From: Pseudomonas sp. R5-89-07
Lineage (GTDB): Bacteria > Pseudomonadota > Gammaproteobacteria > Pseudomonadales > Pseudomonadaceae
DNA: 64,000 nt
Reading direction: 5' to 3'
NCBI RefSeq assembly: GCF_003851685.1
Contig: NZ_CP027727.1
Location: 186,001 to 250,000, forward strand
The translations under genes were made by a program, and so were the position numbers. Of this stretch, positions 57,883 through 64,000 are shown piece by piece (position 1 is the stretch's first letter; the number at the start of each line of letters is the position of its first letter). The notes below the pieces were generated by a model. It did no database searches, had not been told where the DNA came from, and saw nothing but the letters and a program-made list of their open reading frames with translations.

Positions 57883-58887
57883 CTACCGCAACCCATCCCT
57901 GAACTGCCCCGGCGTCATCCCCGTCCAGCGCTTGAACGCCCGGTTGAAGCTGCTGGTATCGGCAAAGCCCAGCAAATGGCTGATCTCGGCCAGTGAGCAC
58001 TGCGCATCGCGCAGGTGCAACAACGCCAGGTTCTGCCGACATTCATTGAGCAGCGCATCAAACCGGCAGCCTTCGTCCGCCAGGTGCCGCTGCAAGCTGC
58101 GCAGACTCAGATGCAAGGCCTGGGCGATGCGCTCCGCGCTGGGTTCGCCGTCGGGCAGTTGCGCCTCGATGGTGGCGCGCACCTTGCGCTCCCAGGTCAG
58201 CGGCTGCAGTTGGGCCAGGGTGCGCTTGAGTACGGTTTCATTGTGTTCGGCCAACTCAGGGTTGGCGTCGTCCAGGTGGCTGTCGAAGTCGTGGGCGGCG
58301 AACTCCAGGCGGTCTTCCTCGGCGCCGAAGAATACCGGCGAGCGAAACACCGTGTGCCAGGGCGCGGGGTCGGCCGGTTCCGGGCGCCGCAGGTAGACCG
58401 CCAGCGGCGCGTAGTCGCGCCCGAGGCGATTGCGGCAAGTGCGCACGTAGATCGCTGCAAACGCATCGATGGCTTCCAGCGCCGGCGCCGGGCTGCCTTG
58501 CGGTTGCAGCAGGCGAAACCGGTAGCAGTCGCCATGACGGCTCAGCTCCAGGCTCAGGGCATCACTGACCACCTGGTGATAGCGCACGATCCGCTCGAAC
58601 ACCTCGCGCAGGCTGCCGCTGGCCACCAGGGCGTAACCCAGCGCATGAAAGGTGGTGGGGCTGACAAACCTCGACACCCGCAAGCCAATCGCCGGATCGC
58701 CACTGGCCTGCACCGCCAGTTCCCACAGACGCGTGGTGGCCGACAACGGGTAGCGCGCATTCGGGTCGTCCATCAACAGCGGGTCGAGCCCCGCCTCACG
58801 GCATAGCGCGGCGCTGTCGAGGCCCAGGGCATCGAGTTGCTTGCGCAGGGCGCGGGTCCAGCTGGCGAGAGACGTGGGTTCGGTCAT
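57883..58887 (-). CDS. AraC-family transcriptional regulator
   Basis: A 334-residue regulator with an N-terminal ligand-binding domain of the Arabinose_bd/OruR type (LDALGLDSAALCREAGLD, ARYPLSATTRLWELA) and a C-terminal AraC helix-turn-helix pair: AERIAQALHLSLRSLQRHLADEG, then AEISHLLGFADTSSFNRAFKRWTGMTPGQFR (both split across lines). It is divergent from the desaturase gene at 58989, 101 bases away, and is a likely local regulator of it. Confidence 0.92.
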   Translation of the reverse strand: MTEPTSLASWTRALRKQLDALGLDSAALCREAGLDPLLMDDPNARYPLSATTRLWELAVQASGDPAIGLRVSRFVSPTTFHALGYALVASGSLREVFERIVRYHQVVSDALSLELSRHGDCYRFRLLQPQGSPAPALEAIDAFAAIYVRTCRNRLGRDYAPLAVYLRRPEPADPAPWHTVFRSPVFFGAEEDRLEFAAHDFDSHLDDANPELAEHNETVLKRTLAQLQPLTWERKVRATIEAQLPDGEPSAERIAQALHLSLRSLQRHLADEGCRFDALLNECRQNLALLHLRDAQCSLAEISHLLGFADTSSFNRAFKRWTGMTPGQFRDGLR

Positions 58888-58988
58888 GGCGATTGGCGCT
58901 TGCGGTCAACAGGTTGGCGTGCGGAGCTAGCGTGCTGCGCCAGGGTTGGGCGCAAGATGCAGGCATCACTGCACAAGAGAATGAAAGC

Positions 58989-60059
58989 ATGGACGGTATT
59001 TCTGCAAGCCCCCAGCAGATGAACGCGCAACAGCGTTCGGCGCATATTCGTGATGTCGTGCTGGCCGAGGGCGCGCGCTTGCGCCAGCGGCACCCCTGGC
59101 TGCTGCACCAGGACGCCCTGGGCGCCGGCATCCTGGCGTTTGCGCTGGCCGGCATGCTGGGTTCGGCGGCGCTCTATATCAATGGTCAGATGGCTTGGTG
59201 GGTGTGCCTGTTGCTCAATGCCTTCTTCGCTTCACTCACCCATGAGCTGGAACACGACCTGATCCACAGCATGTACTTTCGCAAGCAGCGCGTGCCGCAC
59301 AACCTGATGATGGGCCTGGTGTGGCTGGCGCGGCCGAGCACCATCAACCCGTGGATTCGCCGCCACCTGCACCTCAACCACCACAAGGTGTCCGGCACCG
59401 AGGCCGATATGGAAGAGCGCGCTATCACCAACGGCGAGCCGTGGGGCATCGCGCGGTTGCTGATGGTGGGCGACAACATGATGTCGGCGCTGATCCGCCT
59501 GCTGCGCGCCAAGACCTGGCCGCACCGGTTCAGTATCTTCAAGCGTGTGCTGCGGGTGTACGCACCGCTGGCGCTGCTGCATTGGGGCGCCTGGTATGTG
59601 TTCCTGGGCTTTCATGCCGCCAACGGCATCGCCAGCCTGATGGGCGCGCCCATCGCCTGGTCAGCCGGCACGCTGCAGGTGATGCAGGTCATCGACATCG
59701 CTGCCGTGGTGATCATCGGCCCCAACGTGCTGCGCACCTTCTGCCTGCACTTTGTCAGCTCCAACATGCATTACTACGGCGACGTGGAGCTGGGCAATGT
59801 GATCCAGCAGACCCAGGTGCTCAACCCCTGGTGGATGTGGCCGTTGCAGGCGTTCTGTTTCAATTTCGGCAGCACCCACGGCATTCACCATTTCGTGGTG
59901 AAGGAACCGTTCTACATCCGCCAGATGACCGCCAAGGTGGCGCACAAGGTCATGGCCGAGATGGGTGTGCGCTTCAATGACTTGGGCACGTTTGCCCGGG
60001 CCAATCGGTTGGAACCCCAGGATCAGCCACGCAGCGAACTCGCGTTCAGCAAGCGATAA
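58989..60059 (+). CDS. Membrane fatty acid desaturase / hydroxylase-type di-iron protein
   Basis: A 356-residue integral membrane enzyme with histidine boxes HELEHDLIH, HLHLNHH and HGIHH, plus hydrophobic segments around residues 45-85 and 205-270. This pattern belongs to the desaturase/alkane hydroxylase superfamily and differs from the DesA-type enzyme encoded at 47290. The substrate is unknown. The ATG at 58989 has no strong ribosome-binding site (AAGAGAATGAAAGC); an upstream start is possible. Its end overlaps the convergent ABC ATPase gene by 14 bases. Confidence 0.82.
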   Translation: MDGISASPQQMNAQQRSAHIRDVVLAEGARLRQRHPWLLHQDALGAGILAFALAGMLGSAALYINGQMAWWVCLLLNAFFASLTHELEHDLIHSMYFRKQRVPHNLMMGLVWLARPSTINPWIRRHLHLNHHKVSGTEADMEERAITNGEPWGIARLLMVGDNMMSALIRLLRAKTWPHRFSIFKRVLRVYAPLALLHWGAWYVFLGFHAANGIASLMGAPIAWSAGTLQVMQVIDIAAVVIIGPNVLRTFCLHFVSSNMHYYGDVELGNVIQQTQVLNPWWMWPLQAFCFNFGSTHGIHHFVVKEPFYIRQMTAKVAHKVMAEMGVRFNDLGTFARANRLEPQDQPRSELAFSKR

Positions 60060-60861
60060 ACGCCAGCGGCAGGTCGCGGATCTGTTCGCGCGGCGGCGGC
60101 TGGTAGTGATCGTCGCTGGTCAGCTCATGCAGCAGTTCTTCGCGCAGTTGGTGGAATTCAAAGCTGCTGCGCTGGCGCGGATGCGCCAGGTCAATATGCA
60201 CGACCTGCTTGATCCGCCCTGGCCGCGGCTCCATGACCACCACGCGGTCGGCGAGGAAAATCGCCTCTTCCACATCGTGAGTCACCAGCACCGTGGTGAT
60301 GCTGGCACGGGCGCGAATCGCCAGCAGTTCGTCCTGCATCTGCTGGCGAGTCAACGCATCCAGCGCGCCGAAGGGTTCGTCCAGCAGCAGAATCCGTGGG
60401 CTGGCCACCAAGCCGCGGGCAATCGCCACCCGTTGCGCCATGCCGCCGGACAGTTGGTGGGGATAGGCGCGGGTGAAGTCGGACAGGCCCACCAGGTCGA
60501 TGAAGTCGCTGATGCGTCGGTTGCGCTCGGCCTCGCTCAACGGCTCATTGACCAGGCCCAGGCCGATGTTCTGCGCCACCGTCAGCCAGGGAAACAAGCG
60601 GTGTTCCTGGAACACAATGCCGCGTTCGCCACCGATGCCGTCCACGGGTTTACCGTCAACCTGGATCTCGCCGCGAAACTGCGTGTCCAGGCCCACCAGC
60701 AAACGCAGCAGGGTGGATTTGCCGCAACCGCTGGCGCCGACAATCGCCACGAACTCGCCCTCGGCAATCGCCAGGTTGAACTCGCGGATGGCCTCCAATT
60801 CGAAGCCGTCCACATCGAAAGACTTGCCCACATGGTTGAAGCTGACAATCGGTGCGTTCAT
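60046..60861 (-). CDS. ABC transporter ATPase, SsuB/TauB/NrtD type
   Basis: A 271-residue ATPase with Walker A GASGCGKST, signature LSGGMAQRVAIARGL, Walker [17 protein letters not shown] and switch His VLVTHDVEEAIFLADR. The closest families are importers for sulfonates, taurine and nitrate. The ATG overlaps the stop of the permease gene by four bases. A Pro-rich tail (YQPPPREQIRDLPLAF) extends beyond the core. Confidence 0.9.
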   Translation of the reverse strand: MNAPIVSFNHVGKSFDVDGFELEAIREFNLAIAEGEFVAIVGASGCGKSTLLRLLVGLDTQFRGEIQVDGKPVDGIGGERGIVFQEHRLFPWLTVAQNIGLGLVNEPLSEAERNRRISDFIDLVGLSDFTRAYPHQLSGGMAQRVAIARGLVASPRILLLDEPFGALDALTRQQMQDELLAIRARASITTVLVTHDVEEAIFLADRVVVMEPRPGRIKQVVHIDLAHPRQRSSFEFHQLREELLHELTSDDHYQPPPREQIRDLPLAFIAC

Positions 60862-62432
60862 GCGTGTCTCCAGCGTGTGGCGCGGTTTTCAAGGCGTTGG
60901 CCGATAAGGTTGAGGGTGGCGCCGGTGAGGCCCACCAGCAGCATGCCGCTCATGATCAGGTCCATGCGCAACAGCTGTTGGGCGCCGATCATCAGGCTGC
61001 CGATACCGCCGTTGGACGGCATGAAGTATTCCGCGCCGATGGTGCCCAGCCAGGCGTAGATCAGGCTCAGGCGCAGGCCGGCGAAAATCCCTGCTGCCGC
61101 GCCGGGCAGAATCAGCCGGCGCAGCCGTTGGAACAGGTTCAGGCGCAGCACCTGCGCGGCTTCGCTCAGTTGCGCTGACAGGTTCAACACGCTGCGCTGG
61201 GTGGCGATAAACAAGGGGAAGAACGCCGCCAGGCCGATAAACACCCACTTGGCCAGTTCTCCCAGGCCAAACCAGGCCGTGAGCAGCGGCACCCAGGCGA
61301 AGATGGCGATCTGGCGCAACGCGGCGAGGGTAGGGCCGAGCACTCGCTCACTGCGCGCTGACAAGCCCAGCCACAAGCCCACCGCAAACCCCAGGCTGCC
61401 GCCCAGGATCAAGCCGCCCAGCGTGCGCCCCAGGCTTTTGCCGAGCGCGCCGGACAACGTGCCATCCACCACACCGCTGACGGTGGTGTGCAGCACGGTC
61501 CATGGGCTTACCAGAATATTCGCGTCGACCCAGCCCTGCTGTGTCGTCACCTGCCACAGCGCCAGCAACAACAGCGGCAGCAGCCACGGCTGCAGGCGTT
61601 GCCAGCCCTGGTAACGCGGGCCGCGCCGGATCTGCGCCGTGGCTGGATGCGGCCAGTGCACCCAGTGGCGGTCCAGCCAGCCAACGCCCCGGTCCATCAG
61701 CACGCCCAGCACACCGATGACCACGATGCACACGAAGACGATGTCGAGCATGAACAACTGGCGTGCCCACACCATCAGGTAGCCGATGCCTTCGCTGGAG
61801 GCCAGCAACTCCACCGCCAGCAGCGACGTCCAACCGGCCGCCAGGGCCAGGCGTACACCGGCCATGAACGCCGGCAGCGCCGCCGGCAGAATCAGCCGGC
61901 GGATCAATAGATGGGTGGGCAGGCGCAGCACACGTGCGGCTTCACGCAATTGGGGCTGGGCGTCGCGCACGCCGACCAGCGTATGCAGGGTCACCGGCAC
62001 CACAATCGCCTTGACCAGCACCACCAGTTTCAGCGTCTCGCCGATGCCGAAAAACACCATGAACAGCGGGATCCACGCCAGGGTCGGCACCTGCGACAAC
62101 GCGCTGAAGGTGGGAAACACCAGGCGCTCGGCGCGCGCGCTGAAGCCCAGCCAGGCGCCGAGCAAGGCCCCGGCGCTGATGCCCGCCAGCAAGCCCCAGC
62201 ACAAGCGTTGCAGGCTGATTGCCAAATGGCTCCATAACTCGCCGCCCGCCAGTTCCACCGCGCTGCTCCACACCAGTGACGGCGGCGGCAGGATCTGCTC
62301 GCTCATCCAGTGATTGCGGCTGGCCAGCCACCACAGGGCGAACAGCGTCAGCGGCAACAGCCAGGGGCTGAGCGACGGCCAGCGCAGCATGGGCGTGGCA
62401 AGAGGCAGGCTCAACCGTGCGGTTCGGGCCAT
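60858..62432 (-). CDS. Fused double permease of an SsuC-like ABC transporter
   Basis: A 524-residue protein made of two complete SsuC/TauC-type permease domains (about residues 1-265 and 270-524). Each has its own EAA loop: LREAARVLRLPTHLLIRRLILP and LSEAAQVLRLNLFQRLRRLILPG (each split over two lines). Single-domain permeases of this type normally work as homodimers, so the fusion supplies both halves in one chain. The start at 62432 is 278 bases from the divergent substrate-binding protein gene. The substrate is unknown. Confidence 0.88.
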   Translation of the reverse strand: MARTARLSLPLATPMLRWPSLSPWLLPLTLFALWWLASRNHWMSEQILPPPSLVWSSAVELAGGELWSHLAISLQRLCWGLLAGISAGALLGAWLGFSARAERLVFPTFSALSQVPTLAWIPLFMVFFGIGETLKLVVLVKAIVVPVTLHTLVGVRDAQPQLREAARVLRLPTHLLIRRLILPAALPAFMAGVRLALAAGWTSLLAVELLASSEGIGYLMVWARQLFMLDIVFVCIVVIGVLGVLMDRGVGWLDRHWVHWPHPATAQIRRGPRYQGWQRLQPWLLPLLLLALWQVTTQQGWVDANILVSPWTVLHTTVSGVVDGTLSGALGKSLGRTLGGLILGGSLGFAVGLWLGLSARSERVLGPTLAALRQIAIFAWVPLLTAWFGLGELAKWVFIGLAAFFPLFIATQRSVLNLSAQLSEAAQVLRLNLFQRLRRLILPGAAAGIFAGLRLSLIYAWLGTIGAEYFMPSNGGIGSLMIGAQQLLRMDLIMSGMLLVGLTGATLNLIGQRLENRATRWRHA

Positions 62433-62710
62433 TGACGACCTCCGTTTCGTTATGTGATTTCGATCTTATAAAAGCGTAATCAAGATGATTGGGGGATAAG
62501 AGAAGCCATTTAAAGCCCGCGCCCGGCACGCATCCAATGCATTCGAAGAATATTTTCGATGTTGTTTATGCATAGTCCGCTGCAGCCTGCGGTTTGGCTC
62601 GCATAGTTCCAAAAGCTATTAAATTGTGAATTTATAGTATTTAAAGTTTTCATCAGGCTATGCCTACTTTCAGCTCCCCAGGCGACCGTCGCCCACCAGG
62701 AGCTGCGCTT

Positions 62711-63712
62711 ATGAAACTGCCCTTCAAACGTCTGATCACGCTGTTCGCAGGCACCGCGCTGGCGGGCCTGGTGCACGCCGCCGAGCTCAAGGAGATACGC
62801 ATTGCCGTGCCTGACCTCAGCGCCGGAACCCAACACAGTGGCGGTGGCATCACCGATGTGTTGCGCGAGCAGCAGATCTTCGAAAAGGCCTTCGCCGACC
62901 AAGGCATCAAGATCCAGTGGAATTACTTCAAGGGCGCAGGCCCGGTGATCAACGAAGCCTTCGCCAATGGCCAGGTGGACCTCGCCTACCTGGGCGACCT
63001 GGCGGCCATCATCGGCCGTTCCAATGGCCTGGACACCCGCTTGCTCAGCGCAACGGCGCGAGACATCAAGCAGTACCTCGGCGTGGTGCCGGGTTCGGGC
63101 ATCAAGACCCTGCAAGACCTCAAGGGCAAGCGCGTCGCGGTGTTTCGCGGCACGGCCAGCCAGTTGTCGTTCGACAGCGCACTGGCGAGCCAGGGCTTGA
63201 ACGAGAAAGACCTGAAAGTCATCAACCTGGACTTCAACGCGGCCGGTGCGGCGCTGGCCGCCAAGCAGATCGACGCGACGTGGGGCGGCTCGAACCTGAC
63301 CGCGCTGCAAGCCAAGGGGCTGGCCGAAATAGCCCTCACCACCAAGGACCTTGGCGGCGCCGGCAGCATCCAGGCGGTACTGGTAGGCAGCAAACAGTTT
63401 GTCGACGAGCATCCCGACGCGGTGGCCAAGCTGCTCAAGGCCCAGCAGCAGGCGGTGCAGTGGTTGACCGATGACAACAACAAGCAGGCCTACATCGAGC
63501 TGGTGTCGGGGCTGGCCAGTTACCCGCCGGTGATCCTGACCAATGATTTGAAAGACCAGCAGCTCAGCGCGATTTTCCCGGCGACCCTTGATCCGGCGTT
63601 TCTTGGCAAATTGCAGGATGCGGTGGACCTGGCCTCCCAGGAGAAGCTGATTCGCCGGTCGTTTCAGGTGAGTGACTGGGTGGCGCCTGGGTTGGTGGCG
63701 GCGGGGCTTTAA
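62711..63712 (+). CDS. ABC transporter substrate-binding protein, SsuA-like
   Basis: A 333-residue periplasmic protein with signal peptide (ITLFAGTALAGLVHA). NMT1/SsuA-type motifs are WNYFKGAGPVINEAFANGQVDLAYLGDLAAI (split over lines 62881-62941), LKGKRVAVFRGTASQL and DATWGGSNLTAL. The start at 62711 has AGGAG eight bases upstream. It is divergent from the permease and ATPase genes and belongs to the same importer. The ligand could be an aliphatic sulfonate, taurine or a related compound; a sulfur role is plausible but unproven. Confidence 0.88.
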   Translation: MKLPFKRLITLFAGTALAGLVHAAELKEIRIAVPDLSAGTQHSGGGITDVLREQQIFEKAFADQGIKIQWNYFKGAGPVINEAFANGQVDLAYLGDLAAIIGRSNGLDTRLLSATARDIKQYLGVVPGSGIKTLQDLKGKRVAVFRGTASQLSFDSALASQGLNEKDLKVINLDFNAAGAALAAKQIDATWGGSNLTALQAKGLAEIALTTKDLGGAGSIQAVLVGSKQFVDEHPDAVAKLLKAQQQAVQWLTDDNNKQAYIELVSGLASYPPVILTNDLKDQQLSAIFPATLDPAFLGKLQDAVDLASQEKLIRRSFQVSDWVAPGLVAAGL

Positions 63713-63735
63713 GCTGGGTGGTGCCTGGGCTATAG

Positions 63736-63810
63736 CTATCGGGGGCAAGCCCCCTCCCACACTTTGAATGTATTCGCAGTTCCAATGTGGGAGGGGGCTT
63801 GCCCCCGATG
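63736..63810. repeat. Paired REP elements, divergent arrangement
   Basis: CTATCGGGGGCAAGCCCCCT and its inverse, in the same arm order as at 57789, between the convergent substrate-binding protein and LysR genes. Confidence 0.9.
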
Positions 63811-63817
63811 AGGCCCT

Positions 63818-64000
63818 TCAAACCGCCACACTCACCTCCTGCCTGTCCACCTCAAGCAACGTCTCAATCATCGCCTTGGCCGCCGGCGACAAGCGCGACC
63901 CGGTACGGCTGACAATCCCGCAGCGCGCACTCAAGGTCTCCAGGTTCTGCGGCAAGTTGCGCCAGTGCAGCAGCACCAGCGCCCCTCGGGCGATGTCCTC
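63818..64000 (-). CDS. LysR-family regulator, C-terminal part (5' end outside window)
   Basis: Sixty codons plus stop on the minus strand. The sequence includes NLPQNLETLSARCGIVSRTG and LSPAAKAMIETLLEVD, the usual closing helix of a LysR effector domain. The N-terminal helix-turn-helix lies beyond the window. Its target is not deducible, although LysR regulators often sit beside sulfonate-type transporters. Confidence 0.75.
   Translation of the reverse strand, partial: EDIARGALVLLHWRNLPQNLETLSARCGIVSRTGSRLSPAAKAMIETLLEVDRQEVSVAV

Noticed and set aside
62510..63760. 416-codon antisense frame over the substrate-binding protein gene
   Set aside because: The plus-strand gene has a signal peptide, a good ribosome-binding site and family motifs; the antisense frame runs into REP sequence.

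Overview
The window looks like chromosomal DNA of a Pseudomonas of the fluorescens group. It is GC-rich and scattered with paired REP elements of the GGGGGCTTGCCCCC type, and it carries the oscA-sbp-cysTWA sulfate block beside a desA-type desaturase and a PAS-GGDEF-EAL protein, an arrangement also known from P. aeruginosa. No species can be named from the sequence alone.

Layout. 1-1592: end of a pga exopolysaccharide operon (pgaC, pgaD). 2060-22292: a two-partner secretion / contact-dependent inhibition (CDI) locus. It holds the transporter TpsB/CdiB, a 2767-residue CdiA-like exoprotein with a restriction-endonuclease-like C-terminal toxin, and its putative immunity gene. An orphan CdiA C-terminal module with an HNH-like toxin and its own immunity gene follows. 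Next comes an AT-rich, decaying array of immunity genes (two SUKH/SMI1-type, others unknown), toxin tail fragments and four copies or remnants of one element that encodes a REP-associated tyrosine transposase (RAYT). The orphan array is bracketed by two direct copies of a small gene whose approximately 240-nt leader can fold in two mutually exclusive ways around the ribosome-binding site.

23075-30808: seven lipoprotein genes, including a CsgG/DUF4810/DUF799 operon, around an autotransporter. 31029-34078: YfbK-like VWA lipoprotein, an ECF sigma factor and a probable membrane partner. 34137-34213: tRNA-Arg(CCG). 34431-38501: an R-body (reb) locus with a Crp/Fnr-like regulator, a sigma factor, three RebB-type proteins, a longer Reb-like protein and a permuted papain-fold hydrolase. 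38790-41690: gabD-gabT (or davD-davT), with a structured leader before gabT. 41771-45926: membrane protein, nitrilase-family amidohydrolase and flavin amino-acid oxidase.

46100-54980: c-di-GMP enzymes, DesA-like desaturase, oscA and the sulfate ABC transporter. 55107-64000: Mpo1-like protein, Crp-family regulator, transthyretin-like and HbpS-like secreted proteins, a receiver-only response regulator, an AraC regulator divergent from a membrane desaturase, an SsuABC-like transporter with a fused double permease, and the C-terminus of a LysR regulator.

The most notable signals are the paired bistable leader RNAs, in which three separated elements change together between the two copies; the CDI toxin/immunity graveyard shaped by the RAYT element; and the R-body locus carrying a putative cysteine hydrolase. 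Functions are inferred from sequence read by eye; no database search was run.
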